64,000 nucleotides of DNA, from NCBI GenBank assembly GCA_009760855.2, contig WPIO01000367.1, forward strand, positions 1 through 64,000, given 5' to 3'. The translations under genes and the position numbers were made by a program. This document shows positions 23,290 to 35,947 of the stretch, piece by piece. Below the pieces are notes generated by a model that worked only from the letters and a program-made list of their open reading frames with translations, made no database searches and was not told the DNA's origin. The stretch is from Cristatella mucedo (Eukaryota > Bryozoa > Phylactolaemata > Cristatellidae). How positions within the stretch are numbered: the first letter of the stretch is position 1; each line of letters opens with the position of its first letter.

Positions 23290-23545
23290 ATACTAATAAA
23301 TAATAATAATATGTTTGTATGACACCATCAGAGAACTAAATCTTCTTCTATGCACTTTGCATACGCTTCAAAGTGAGCATGTCAATATGGTTAGTGACAA
23401 AATACAGTGTCAGCATGCGAAAGCACACAGGTGACGACTCGCAAGGACCCAGCAAATGCTGTGTGGAAAAGGAGTGATTTTAATTTCTTTTTTAAATATC
23501 GTCAAGTCAGGAGATGTTCTGATGTCAGTCGAGAGTGAGCTGTTA
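23290..23545 (-). mobile_element. old L2-A LINE 3' end (-)
   Basis: An AATAATAATA tail, ATCAGAGAACTAAATCTTC, a shortened 3' UTR, and GTCAAGTCAGGAGATGTTC from the coding end. Diverged. Confidence 0.75.
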
Positions 23546-23881
23546 TGATGTCATGACCGAGCCACTCGCTAGTTCGGGTAGCGGCACAACGCATGTGATG
23601 TGCATAGACGTGAAGCTCGTAATACGCCGACGATACAGACCCAGTGCTCTCTCATCCTGAAGGTAGCACTAACAGCGACACCGTATTAGAAAGAAGTGCC
23701 TGTATATTACGATTGATTAGGCAGGTGACCTCCAACAGACTCGTTTACAAGCTTGCAGTAGCTCACTTTCGAGCCGACCGGCAGACCGTAATCCCAAGAA
23801 CGGCTGCGGTCAGACCAGTGCCTTGTATAAGTGGCCACGTTGTAAGGCATCGACAATCTCGCTCATACTGAATCACAAATC

Positions 23882-23975
23882 GCCCTACTAATAAGCCTCA
23901 GCTTATCGCGCCTATTTCATAAGCGCTCATTGGTTCAAAATTAGCTGCAAAAGCTCATACTTCATGGCCGAGGTC
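23882..23975 (+). repeat. dispersed repeat Y, copy 1
   Basis: GCCTATTTCATAAGCGCTC with flanking similarity recurs at about 27855-27945 (GGCTATTTCATAAGCGCTC). Family unknown. Confidence 0.55.
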
Positions 23976-23999
23976 CAGCTGTCAAACTAATAGATCGTA

Positions 24000-24265
24000 A
24001 TTCCGAAGCATTGCAGAGTTCCATGTTTGGGGACCGTACAAACGGAAGGGATACGAACTAAAAGCATGGTCCCCAAAGGATCCTAGGTTGGCTTGAATCA
24101 CAATTTAAGTCGGAAGAGCGGTGGTACGATAGTTAGCGGTGGTTCCAGATTGTTAGCCTGGAGCAAGAGAATGAAGGGACCTAAAAGTGAGTCACACAAC
24201 CTGAAATAGGTACGTTACTTGATTGGGAGCCGGTACGGGTCGGCGAGAAGTCGGGCCCACTGCTG
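24000..24265 (-). mobile_element. old L2-A fragment (-)
   Basis: CTAAAAGCATGGTCCCCAAAG, GAATGAAGGGACCTAAAAGTG and GGTCGGCGAGAAGTCGG match the C-terminal coding end. Confidence 0.7.
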
Positions 24266-26060
24266 ATTGATAGCAGTAGTGGTAAGCCAAAAGGACGGAC
24301 TGAATAGCCAGCGAACGAGGTCAGCCCGTGCGGGCCCAGCGCAAAAGCTTCGTCGGCCACCGCACGCTGCTGTGTGGTAGGTGGCATCACAATACGGGTC
24401 ATTGCATCAGCTACACGAGTAAGGGGTGAGGGGCTCGAACTTACTGACCGAGGTGGTGGGCTCGACGCATGCATTAGGCAATCGCTGTATTGCTCACTTC
24501 AAGCGGCAGGGGTAGCCGCAAAGCCTCCTCCGCTTCTATGTAGCTGTGGCACGTTTTGGATCGGCTGTCCTTTACTTTCAAATAGGAAAACAAAAGAATC
24601 TCAGCGTGGAAGCACAAGCCTTGATGCATTGATGCTTGCAAGAGCGCCGGGTGATCGTCGCGTCCTGTTCGCGAGCGGACGCTGAAAGCTTAAAACTTGA
24701 TCGCCGAGCATCCTGCTGGAAAGAGCAATAACCAGCGTGGATCGTGGGGTCGTCAACGAGATCGTTCAACCCGTGGCGTGTGACCGGAGCGGGTCGTCAG
24801 GTAGGTTTGAATGCATCCCTTTTATTCGTGGCCTGCTAATAGCTTTAAATGCTCGTCTATCCGTCACTCAGCGCTGTGCTGATCGGCCTTCTAGTTGCCT
24901 TCTCGGCGGGCGAAACTTGTTTCACGCAGCGTTGAGCGCGAGAGCAGCACACGGCGGCTGCGTGTACCGGTGTACGACTTCAGCAGGCTGATGGCGAACA
25001 AGCACATTTGTATCTGATGCTGCGACAAAAACGATTGTATAAAGTAACGCCGAGTTAACGCAAGAACTAGTCGCAGCAGCAGCTGCTGCTGCAGGAAAAA
25101 AGTGTCAATGCAACTGGCGAGGAGCCAGCAGCGATTCAGTGGTCCGCCATTTTGCGGCGCTTGCTTTTCGCCGATAATCGGATATCGATCGCCGATAATC
25201 GTGCCGGAGCGAACGACGAGCGAAGCGCATCTCTCTTGTGAAAGTACTAGCATCACCTCTTATTCTTGTAGCTGCTGCAATGACCCGCGACACCACTCAT
25301 CACAATGAATGGCAATAATAGGTGAATCTATATTTTGCCAAATAGTTTTCTTAAAACCTTCAGACGTTATCCCCCTACACAGTGGACCTCAAGTATTAAT
25401 TTACCCGCGGCATGTCGGAGTTATGATCTCCACGAAGATCTGGGCATTGAGCAGTGATGGCAGTTACTAAAAAGAAAAAGCTCCCGACAGCGGCATCCAT
25501 CGGTCGGTGAGTGTGCTAGTGTCGTCGGTAGCATCCGTCGGCGTGCGAGGCGGTCCAGCCGGCGATCGGTAAGTCTTGGCTGCATTTACGCTGACTTTGT
25601 GCCTGCTCGGAGGTCTAGTTGAGTGGCCCGTTGCTCAAGTGGCGATATGAAAACATTCTTGGCATCCGTTAGCAGCTCGCTGGGTGTGTCGATGTAGTCG
25701 GTGTTTCCCTCCTTTTGGCATGCACAAAGCGCTCGCTTAGCAGTGCTGCCCCTTCGCCAGTTCGCCGATGTTTATCCGAATTCAATTTTTCCATTTATCA
25801 CCTCTCTCTGAACTGTCAGTTTAATTTTAATTTGTATTGAATTGAACACAAATGCGAATGCGTACGTGCTACAAGTTTAAAGTTCGCACAGCCTCGCTCT
25901 GAACTTTTCATTGCACACAGTGACTGCCACTACTCAGCGACTGCCACGCTTGTAGCGCCACGCAAACCGAGTTCGTAGAGAGCGACATGCTTCTAAAAAG
26001 TAGGCCACAACAAATTTTCAAAAACCGCCGCTTACAAATTTAAACAGTGCACAGCAGTTC
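24266..26060. other. unannotated stretch
   Basis: A weak SINE-like B box appears near 24440-24475 (GGTGGTGGGCTCGACGC). A duplicated CGCCGATAATCG occurs near 25170-25200. Nothing else supported. Confidence 0.3.
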
Positions 26061-26064
26061 GCTT

Positions 26065-26215
26065 GTAGGCACGGTGGTTGGCCAGGGCTTAGGATTCTTG
26101 CGTTGGATGACCGAGGTCGTGGGTTCGAGCCGTGCGGCATATGTGAAACGCGCGGCTTGACATTCAGACCTCTTAGTGCGCTCTACAATGAATTATTTTT
26201 TTTAATTTTCTATAC
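26065..26215 (+). mobile_element. SINE1 (+)
   Basis: GGTGGTTGGCCAGGGCTTAGG (A-box side), GATGACCGAGGTCGTGGG, then TTCGAGCCGTGCGGCATATG (B box) and a degraded tail ending TAGTGCGCTCTACAATG. Confidence 0.85.
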
Positions 26216-26764
26216 ACTAGGAAGAAAACCAGCATGCCGTTTAAAAGAGTTGGTTAAAGTGCTCGCACAGCAGGGATCACATGTCTTCGTGGAAAAAAGA
26301 TTCTGAAGACTTTATAGCATTTGGCTTTTAAATTGGTCAAGAATAAATATTAGCGATAGAATAAATATCTGTTAAAATAAATAATAAATACATCTAATAC
26401 ATTATTAGACTTTCGCTGGCGTCTTGCAGTAAAGCTATGCCCAGGATAATGGGTAGCAATTTCTCGCTGTCCGAGGAACCGGCACAAAAGCCGCAGCTTC
26501 CGAAGGATAACGTGTTTCCCTCATTTTCTATTTGAATGAGAGTACATTTAAACGTTAGCTGCGAAGCAGCAACTGCTCTCGACGCGCCATTCGGCTTCCA
26601 TTCCGATTCTGTTTCCAGTTGGGTGACCTGCAAGAAGCAGCATTGGGCTACCTTTGTATGTCGGTACTCATAATTGCGTTACTTGCTACGAGTTCACCAG
26701 CCAGAAGGCTTTCGCACAGAAATGGCGCCTGTACACGTGATCTTGAGGGTTACAGGACTTACAG
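26216..26764. other. unannotated stretch
   Basis: No feature recognised; partly AT-rich. Confidence 0.3.
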
Positions 26765-27216
26765 GCTCCAGCCTATCTGTCAGATCTACTCCCCAACGGC
26801 CAAGCGTCGCACCACCTGCTTTTCGGAATCCAACAGTTTACCAATACCTCGTACAAACCTCAAATCCTTTGGAGACCGTGCATTTAGTTCGTATGCTCCC
26901 AAAGCCTGGAACTCCCTCCCGACCTGCGTCAGTAGATCCCCTGATCTGACCACATTTACAAAGAACTTAAAAACACAGCTATTTAGGACAGCATTTAGTG
27001 GGTCCCTGTGATCCGTCCTTGATGTGCTTATGCGTGCTGACACTGTGCATGCTGCCACTAACCACATTTGCATGCTGACCCTGTGCATGGCATCCCTGAC
27101 TATTTTATTCATGTTGTTTATCGAGCATGGTACCACTTACCATGCGATCGCGTTTCCTCTGCAGCAAATGTAAAACGCCTAGAAAGAGATTGAGTTCTCT
27201 GAGGGCGCTAGATAAG
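26765..27216 (+). mobile_element. L2-A LINE 3' end (+)
   Basis: CTCCAGCCTATCTGTCAGATC starts within the C-terminal domain. The frame reads FGDRAFSSYAPKAWNSLPTC and then FLRTAFSGSL-type residues in the second frame. A complete 3' UTR follows, ending GAGGGCGCTAGATAAGCC without an (ATT)n tail. Confidence 0.9.
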
Positions 27217-27735
27217 CCTATTGGACAGCAACGAAGGATTGCAGGCATTCAAAAGCCTCCGTGACGTACACCGACGGCTTACGCGGTTACCTAGAGATCA
27301 ACTCAGTTTAAATGCCTAGGCCAACTCCGCCGAAATACAGCTGACAGCCTATCTCAAGGTGTTGGCTTTTTACGCGGGCCTCGGCCGTAGTTTATCGCAT
27401 AAATCGATTCTTAGCCGTTGCAATTCCGGAACCATGACTAATGAATACCAGTCATAATCTGGCAGATTTAGCTCGCTTCTGTTTCAACCCGACGCCCGTA
27501 GCGCGCCAAACGGGAAGGGCTGAGCGCTCAAATATATATTCGAATATATATATATCGCCTGTATATTCCCGTCGGTATGGCCGGTGGCTTAGGGCAGACC
27601 CGCTACAATCCTGCAGCAGCTGACGCACTGCTAAATGACTCACCGAACGGCAGACCATTGCCAAAGCGAGCGCCAGCTCCGGGCAGCTTGTCTCCCTTCG
27701 TACCGACCAGGTCGGCAGTCATAAATAAATCTGGC
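27217..27735. other. unannotated stretch with dispersed repeat X, copy 2
   Basis: About 27360-27490 resembles 10605-10735 (GGCCGTAGTTTATCGC, then TAATCTGGCAGATTTAGC against TAGTCTGGCCGATTTTAGC). A short AT-alternating run lies at 27532-27557. Confidence 0.5.
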
Positions 27736-27737
27736 TA

Positions 27738-27845
27738 CGCAATAATAATAATAGTAATAATAATAATAATGCACTTGATAAAGCGCCCTCAGAGAACTTA
27801 ATCTCTCTCTAGGCGCTTTACATTTGCTGCAAAGGGAAATGCAAT
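27738..27845 (-). mobile_element. L2-A LINE 3' tail (-)
   Basis: An (AATAAT)n tail, GATAAAGCGCCCTCAGAGAAC, and TCTAGGCGCTTTACATTTGC. Very short copy. Confidence 0.88.
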
Positions 27846-28449
27846 TAAGCAAGGCGCCGCTCCGTAAGCCTACTACTCATCGCGGCTATTTCATAAGCGC
27901 TCGCCAGTCCAAAGTCAGCGGCGGCCAAGCTCAAAGGTCATCCTCGATGGGCGATGTCTGCACTACTTTACTAGTACGCTTTTTACGGGTCTCCGAATGC
28001 GCCCAATTGAAAATAGCCGGCGATCAAATGCTGTGCAGACGCAGTTTTTCCCCATTCAAGATTTCCAGCCGACGAGGTTTTTCTTTAGCGCTAATTATCA
28101 CTTGCACAGCTCGCAGCGTCCTCTATAGACTAGATGGAAACGGTTCAGCGTCAGCAGGCAGCAGGCCGCCGTGGCGGCGAGCGCTTAGCGACGGCCTTTA
28201 GCAGCTGCGATGGCAAGCCGTCGCTCTTTGGGCCGCGCTGCCGCGTCGCAGGCCGGAGCCGCCGGGAAGCGAAAGCTCGCGGCGGCTGAACGCTAGCGTA
28301 CTTTAGTGACTGGCCACGGCTAGTAATAATCCTCGTCGTCCAGCAGCCTGTAGAGCTGGTTACGAAAAGTAAGAGCTCTGTCGGTAGCGCAGACGGAGGC
28401 TTCTAAAAAGACGGCAGCAGCAGCAGCCCGAGAGACCGATCGTAACCCT

Positions 28450-28483
<34 letters not shown>

Positions 28484-29488
28484 GCGGCAGGTACACTTTC
28501 TTTCTAGCTCCTTCCCGGGCCTATCGGCCCAGCATGGCAGCCCAGCGTGGCCGAAATCAACCCGGAAGCTGCGCTCTGAACTTGCCCCGCCCAGCAGACT
28601 TCCTTGTCAACGTTGCTTCCAAAAAATTTCGTCACCTCTCTCAAATAAATAGTAGCCTTTTCTGGAAATTAATTCTGAATTTGCGCGTCCACGGCGCGCC
28701 ACCCAGGTGGACGCTAGGACCTTTATTAAGAAAAAATGGCGACACCCCGTTTCGGGAGATGCTCCGATGCTCCGCGCGCTCAGCGAGCCCGGAATACTCT
28801 TTTGACTCCCATCTTAAACGGAAATTGGCAATCCCACCTCCTTCTTAGGCGAACCTGACGCTTTGCACCGATGGAGGCTCACCAGTGAGCGGAGCTATCT
28901 AAATGTGTCTACTGATAATTTTGCCCGTTTCGAGCCTTTAAAAACGACAGCGCTACCGACGCGCTGTAGCTGCTTCTGCCCTAACGTCCTTAGGAGGCCG
29001 ATAGCATAGCGTGCTCTCGTGCGTGCGCCAGTTCTTGCCGGCGTATGGCAAATACCGGCGAAGCCCGCGTCTTGCATCGCGACTAGCCACTTCTTTGCGG
29101 CTGCGCCCATGCACGCAGGTATGCGCTGACAAAGGCAGCGGAGCACTGCAGCAGTAGAGAGCACCCGCTGTGCTTATTGACAGATTAGCGTTAATTCATC
29201 GCTTATGCCGGTCTGCTCGATGGCCACATACAAGGCTAGAGGGGCGTCCGTCACCAGCCGTAGCGTTAAACGACTCTAGCTCGATGCCCCAAGCACGAAT
29301 ATCAACCGCCTGGTTTGACGCCTAGGGCAAAGTTCAACTGCCGGACGCAAGGCCTAGAGGACAACTGTACAGCTCAGCTCAAAGCCTAGAGCAGAGCTGC
29401 ATGTCTATTGAATGACTTGGGCTTTTACGTTTCCTTGCCTTTGAATTATAACAGTACAGATTTCGAATCAGTAAAATTGTAAGAACAA
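27846..29488. other. unannotated GC-rich stretch
   Basis: It contains dispersed repeat Y copy 2 (about 27855-27945) and a (CCG)n run. The open frames are not supported as genes. Confidence 0.35.
28449..28484. repeat. (CCG)n run
   Basis: About 12 uninterrupted CCG/CGC units, followed by CGCGGCAG. Confidence 0.95.
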
Positions 29489-29497
29489 CGAATAATG

Positions 29498-30771
29498 GGT
29501 ACTAGGACCAAATGTCCCCGGACGAAATGTCCCGGACATAATGTCCCTGACTAAATGTCCCAGGACAAAATGTCCCCTTACAAGAACGTCCCGGACAAAA
29601 GGTCCCCACATGTTACGATAAATTAATCATATTCACGTTAATTTAAATATATAATAATGAATAGGCTTCGATATTTCACCAATACAATGTAGCATGTAAA
29701 GTTTTAATACTTAATGAAGACTGAGGAGAGATTACTTTTGATCATCAGTCTCGACATATACGTGTGCAGTTAATCAAAGGCCTCTTTAAATGAAGTCCTC
29801 TTTAGTTAATCTACTGCCGGGTCGTTCTCAAGCAGTATATGGTAGATTTCTCAATCACATAACGACGCTGTCGAACGTTGGACAACCTTTATCCATTGTT
29901 ACGGACTTCGAGCTGGCTGCTATCAACGCTTTCAAAGACAAGTTCCCGAATGCAAAAATGGTGGGTTGTATGTTTCATTTCGGGCAATGCATATGGAGAC
30001 AAGTGCAACAGCATGGATTAGCAGCCACTTACAATAATGATCCTGAATTTGCTACTAAGGTAAAGCGTCTAATGACTCTTGCCTTTGTTCCTACTGCGGA
30101 TGTCATTGCAGCTTTTGAGGAGCTTACAGGTGATGATGATTATCGTAATATGGATGTCATTCTGGACTACTTTGAGGACAATTTTATCGGGAGACAGAGG
30201 CAAAACAGAACAACTCCACCAAGGTTTGAACTTACGCTGTGGAACCAATACGACCGCGTCCTTAATAAACTACCTCGTAGCAATAATGCAGTCGAAGGAT
30301 AGCATAACAGCTTCAACAATTCAGTTGGAATTGCACATCCAACTGCGATTGCCTTATCAAAGAAAGTCAAGATGGAACAACACAGCATGGCACTGTTTCG
30401 CAGACAACTGGAACTTGGACAACCACAAAGAAAAAAACGCAAGACATACAAGCAAGTAGATGAAGCCTTGTTCACCGTGGTTTCTGATTACTACAGCTGT
30501 GTCAGAATGCAGTATCTTACTGACATTTCTAAAATCCTTAGAATTGATGTGGTATGAGAAGAGACTGTCTCAAAATAACTGGATATAACTTACTACTCTT
30601 TTATATTTATTTCCCTCTTGCTTTTAATAAAATCTGTTCAAAATAAAATTAATATTACTAATTTTATATCACATGTGGGGACATTTTGTCTGGGACATTT
30701 TTGTATGGGGACATTTTGTCAGGGACATTATGTCCGGGACATTTTGGGTCGGGACATTTTGTCCTGTCACG
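29498..30771 (+). mobile_element. MULE-type DNA transposon, internally deleted
   Basis: The terminal inverted repeats of about 100-115 bp are themselves built from several degenerate copies of GGGACATTTTGTC (left 29498-29610, right about 30672-30771). CGAATAATG flanks both sides (29489-29497 and 30772-30780), a perfect 9-bp duplication typical of MULEs. Inside is the C-terminal half of a MULE transposase. AT-rich relative to its surroundings. Confidence 0.92.
29790..30557 (+). pseudogene. MULE transposase, C-terminal half
   Basis: The frame contains SIVTDFELAAINAFKDKFP (second catalytic Asp), VGCMFHFGQCIWRQVQ (CxxH-type MULE motif) and, near the end, SNNAVEG with the catalytic Glu. A single TAG at 30300-30302 follows at the position where the family has Trp (NAVEG-W-HNSF), and the frame then stays open to 30557. 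The N-terminal part with the first catalytic Asp and any zinc finger is missing. Deleted, non-autonomous copy. Confidence 0.85.
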
Positions 30772-30917
30772 CGAATAATGTCTCTGCAGTCATAAATGGC
30801 TGCTGAAACACGTCGACGTTTCGCTGAGCCCTTCTTAAATTAAGGCCGCCCTCGACCAGGACAGAAAACCCAACACAACCAACGACGGTACGCGTCGTCG
30901 TTCGGCTTAGCCACCTT

Positions 30918-32429
30918 AATAATAATAATAATAATAATATTGCACTTGATAAAGCGCCCTCAGAGAACTTAATCTCTTTCTAGGCGCTTTACATTTGCTG
31001 CAAAGTGATACGCAATAGAATAGTAAGTAAAATCATGCTTGAAAAACAAACAAAATGAATAACATGGTTAGGGGTTACATGCACTGGGTCAGCATGCAAA
31101 TGTGGTTAGTGGCAGCATGAACAGTGTCAGCACGCATAAGCACATTGAGGACGAATCACAAGGACCCACTAAATGCTGTCCTAAATAGGTGTGTTTTTAA
31201 GTTTCTTTTAAATGTGGTCAGGTCAGGGGATGTTCTGATGCAGGTCGGGAGGGAGTTCCAGGCTTTGGGAGCATACGAGCTAAATGCACGGTCTCCAAAG
31301 GATTTAAGGTTTGTACGAGGTATTTCTAGACTGTTGGATTCCGAAAAGCGAGTGGTACGATGCTTTGCCTGATGGGGTAGTATATCTGAAAGATAGGCTG
31401 GAGCCATAGAATGAAGAGACCTAAAAGTGAGCGACAAAACCTTGAAGTCAATCCGTTGCTTGACTGGTAACCAGTGCAGGTCGGCGAGAAGTGGAGTAAT
31501 GTGGCAACTGCGACGCTCACGACAGACAAGCCTAGCTGCAGAGTTTTGCACCAGCTGCAATCGCCTGATCGCACATGCTGGTAGGCCAGTAAGCAGTGAG
31601 TTGCAGAAGTCGAGACGAGATGTCACGAATGCATGGACCAACTTGGACGTGGTATCCTTATCGAAACAAGCCCAAATTTTAGCAATGTTATGAAGCTGAA
31701 AATAGGCTGATTTGACTGTGGAGCTGATGTGGTCGTCTAACGAGAGGTCGCTTTGGAATATGACACCTAGATTTCGAGCTGATGCAACTGGAGATATGCT
31801 GGCAGAGCCAATTTTGAAAGTCAGCCTTTCCAATTTATGAATAACACTAGGTTTGCCCATAACTAGTAAGTTAGTTTTATCATCGTTTAGTTTTAGAAAA
31901 TTTGCTGCCATCCATGATCGGATGTCATCAATGCATGCAGCAAGTGAGTTAAGAGAATTTGAGGTGCTCGAAGGCTGGGAGGGATCAAAGCAAAGGTACA
32001 ACTGAGTGTCATCCGCATAGAAGTGAAAGCCTAGATTGTGCTTGGCAATCACATCAGCAAGAGGCAGAGTATAAACGGTGAAAAGGACCGGACCTAGCAC
32101 AGAGCCCTGAGGTACTCCATATTTTAGAGGTACTTCAGATGATCTTTGTCCATTCACGTCAACACTCTGGAGTCTCCCACTGAGATAGGACCTGAACCAC
32201 TGCAGAGCAGTGCCAGTGATGCCCAGGCGAGATGAGAGGCGCTCTAGAAGTACTTTGTGATCGATGGTATCAAAAGCTGCCGAAAGATCGAGCAAAACAA
32301 GAAGAGACACTCTACCCATGTCTGCATTCCTAAGTAGGTCGTTGTATACCCGAAGCAATGCTGACTCTGTGGAGTGATTAGCTCTAAAGCCAGACTGGAA
32401 ATTACTAGCAAGGTGTGAGGTTTCGATAT
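30918..32429 (-). mobile_element. L2-A LINE (-), best-preserved RT copy
   Basis: (TAA)n tail at 30918-30942, complete 3' UTR, and RT plus C-terminus with no break. 5'-truncated inside the RT fingers (YIETSHLASNFQSGFRANHS). ACCTT at 30913-30917 and at 32430-32434 is a probable short target duplication. Probably the youngest copy here. Confidence 0.93.
31156..32358 (-). CDS. L2-A reverse transcriptase, uninterrupted partial ORF
   Basis: Four hundred codons from an internal Met; the frame is open further upstream to the truncation near 32430. It contains RT motif A (LLDLSAAFDTIDH), motif B (YGVPQGSVLGP), motif C (FYADDTQLYLCF), motif D (NFLKLNDDKTNLLVMG), a thumb-like stretch (ARNLGVIFQSDLSLDDH) and the L2 C-terminus (SCHITPLLADLHWLPVKQR). 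It lacks the endonuclease, so it is not autonomous. The frame shows the family was active recently (inference). Confidence 0.88.
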   Translation of the reverse strand: MLRVYNDLLRNADMGRVSLLVLLDLSAAFDTIDHKVLLERLSSRLGITGTALQWFRSYLSGRLQSVDVNGQRSSEVPLKYGVPQGSVLGPVLFTVYTLPLADVIAKHNLGFHFYADDTQLYLCFDPSQPSSTSNSLNSLAACIDDIRSWMAANFLKLNDDKTNLLVMGKPSVIHKLERLTFKIGSASISPVASARNLGVIFQSDLSLDDHISSTVKSAYFQLHNIAKIWACFDKDTTSKLVHAFVTSRLDFCNSLLTGLPACAIRRLQLVQNSAARLVCRERRSCHITPLLADLHWLPVKQRIDFKVLSLTFRSLHSMAPAYLSDILPHQAKHRTTRFSESNSLEIPRTNLKSFGDRAFSSYAPKAWNSLPTCIRTSPDLTTFKRNLKTHLFRTAFSGSL

Positions 32430-32434
32430 ACCTT

Positions 32435-32964
32435 GGTATAGATTGACGGCATAAATTAATGCCGAGGATTTTAAGACGTCTTTTTCGCAGCTGTCGTTGT
32501 CTGTAGCTGTCTTGTCGTTGACCTCCTCATTAAGGACATCAACAACATTGACGAGCTGATCGTCTGCGCATCTCCAGAACCCTCGCCGCTCCGCCAGCCG
32601 AAGTAGCGCGCCAGCGTTAGGCCAATAGCGGAAAGCCGCGGAAACCCCGGAAACCGACCATGTGCGATTTTTCGCAGCCTTTTTAAGCCACATCTAAAAG
32701 AAAGCGTCCGGCGCACATTGTAGCTGCGAAGCCGAGGAGCGCTGCTCGCCGCACAGCCCCTAAAAGCCATCTCTAAGCTAGTTTGTCCCCTCACTGGAAG
32801 GGTAGGCAGCCGTCAGCGAGAGGGTGTCGGGGGAGCTAAGCTGGTCTTGTCAGGACTCGTATGTGGCTTGTCGTTTCTTCAATCACAGCAATTTACTGCA
32901 ATTCTTTCTGCGAAGGATTCCTCCCCCCCCCCCCGCCTGTGCCCTTAATCGACCAATACCGGTG
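32435..32964. other. unannotated stretch
   Basis: No feature recognised; a short poly-C run lies near 32922-32934. Confidence 0.3.
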
Positions 32965-33529
<565 letters not shown>

Positions 33530-35505
33530 TAAGGTTTCTGGTAACTGTTTAACAGTAACAGTAAAACTGTTTTTTTTGTGCATAATCAAAATAGTAAACA
33601 GCTGTTTTCTTTAAACTATTATACTGTTTCTGACGAAAATACTAAACAAAAATACTAAATCTGAAGCTCCAACGTTCATTGTGGATGTAAAATATGTAAC
33701 AAAAAACAAACTTTTGAAATTTCTTTTCGATGTTTTGATGATTTGTTATGATAATTTGATCAAATTGGCCAAATGCTACAATTAACGTGAAATTCTGCAT
33801 AAATTGAGTAAGATCATAATTATGTTGATCCAGTGGCATCAAAAAATATTGACGTTCTTCTCAGCCATGTCTTCAGTTTGGCAATACGCCGCAAAACAAA
33901 AGAATTCCATTACAAAAGAGCTAGACGGTGAATGTGGACGATACAATAAAATGATTAAACGTTTTGGAAACTCCATGATAATGTGAAGGATCGTCTGAAA
34001 ATACATTGAATTGATTTTGATAAACATGCTGGACGATGTAGATTCCAGGAAGAGCCCGTGAACAATAAGAGAATAAAAACGATCGCCGATTTCCTAGGGC
34101 AAAAGAGTCTGAAGGAGATTGCTACCGAGCTGGCTACTGATAGAATATTGATTAGAGCTATCACTGGAAACGAGCATATACGGCTATCAATCTCACGGGA
34201 CGGATTTAAACTTCCATCGAACGAAAGCAAGAGATGTGAGAGTGCTGGTGCATGATGATTGCGAAGAAAAGTGACAATCGCGAGAGGACATCGATCTTTC
34301 TGAGTCAACATTCCTAATAGCCGCGATAAAACACAATCAAAACAGGTCTTGTTTGCGTATTTGGTTCGAGCACTGCTCGCGATATGTTAGACTCAATGAA
34401 ACAGCATTTGAGCGTTTTTAGAATAACAACGAAGAGGGAATTGATAAGACCTACTCAGGACGGCGCTGCAGTAAATAAGAAATGCATTAGCCACATCGAT
34501 GTCATCGGATAGTTCCGCTGAAACCAAGTACCTTGGAGTATGTGACACACTGCACAAGAAGAGTACTGAGATGAACAATTTAAACCTGGATAGTGATGAT
34601 ATCGATGAAATCGGCTATTTTGAAGCAGGTACGGACTTTGATGTGATCAGTCTTGATATATAAGAAGGAGACTCGATTACCATGATCTGCTCATGAAATC
34701 ACGCAAGCTTTTCAAGTTCATCAAACAATCAACTGTTCAAAATAACGTCTTTCAACCCAAAGTGTGTTCGGACGTGAGATTGAACTGCAGCTAGGCGTGA
34801 ATACGCGCTGGAACTCCATCCTAATAATTTCAAGTCGCTATTAAAGACAGAAGTCGCCATCCGCGAGACACTAACCGAATTCAAGTCGCTGGAAATGATT
34901 CAGACATTGGATTTGGATTCTCTCACAACTTTTCTGAGGGCAAGAGAACCTGTGAAACTTGCTGTCGGGAATCAAAGTCGAAAAGACTCAACGTTGATAA
35001 GCGATGATGATGAAAGTGCAAACTTGTCTCTTCAAGGCGATTAAATGTATTGCTTCATAAAGATGGATCATCAATTGCAGTTGGACTGCAAGACAACTTC
35101 AAATGGCTCAAGTCCGAATTCACGCTCTTCAGTATCTCTGGCCACCGCACTGAAAATCTCCAGAAATTGTACAACGAAATGTTATCCATTAAGCCAACAC
35201 AAACGGATGATAAAAGAGTTTTTTCGGTCTGTACGAATTTATGTACAAAATTAAGATTGCGTGTCTCAGACAAGTCGCTTAATGCACTTGCATTCGTGAA
35301 ATATTACTATAAGAAATAAAAATGCATTGATTTAGAACTTATCACGAAAGAATAATGATAAAATGACGTTAATCACAAAAATAAGCTACTAACCAAAATG
35401 AGTGGAAAAAAGAAAAAACACTACAAACAGCTGTTAAAAGCTGATTTTTGAAAATTAAAGACAGTAAACAGTTTCTTCAATAATTACTGATTTCCAGAAA
35501 CCCTG
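33530..35505 (+). mobile_element. hAT DNA transposon, decayed
   Basis: Ends are TAAGGTTTCTGG... on the left and ...CCAGAAACCCTG on the right, matching inverted with CAGGGTTTCTGG as the ancestral terminus. TATGCAAA (33522-33529) and TATACAAA (35506-35513) are an 8-bp duplication with one mismatch. Subterminal AGTAAACAG/CTGTTTACT motifs recur at both ends. Coding shreds on + include MSSVWQYAAKQ (BED-finger-like start) and the C-terminal hAT dimerisation region (SVCTNLCTKLRLRVSDKSL, about 35215-35320) in several frames with stops. It sits at the end of the old L2 fragment. Confidence 0.9.
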
Positions 35506-35513
35506 TATACAAA

Positions 35514-35947
35514 CTATTAACTATTATTTTTTTTATCACTTTCAGAAAACCTTGGTTAATGACCCTCTTGCAGCCAATTGTAATGCAGCAGGATTGAGCT
35601 TTGGTTCTTGAAGGACGCTACGCAAACGAATTATTGTTATTATTATTATTACTATTATTCCCGGCCAGCTAAAGCTCTCCCCCTGGCCTCGGGTACGGGA
35701 GGTATGGAAGTGCAGGTTCGGAATCTTTGACAATGGACAGCCGCCAATGCGATCGCCAACCCAAAGAAAAGTATCCAAACGGACGTCAGTGATAGGAACC
35801 CACGCTAGACGGAAACGCGTGTTCTTTCGATTATTGCGGCGTTACACGATTGGACGTGGGAAGGGGCGTGAACGGGCCCGGAAGCTGAAGGAGCGGGACT
35901 GGGCTGTGTACAGCCACTAAATCCACAACCCTTTTCCAAGTAGAATA
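35514..35947. other. unannotated stretch
   Basis: A short (ATT)n block at 35631-35660 could be the tail of a lost LINE. Nothing else supported. Confidence 0.3.
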
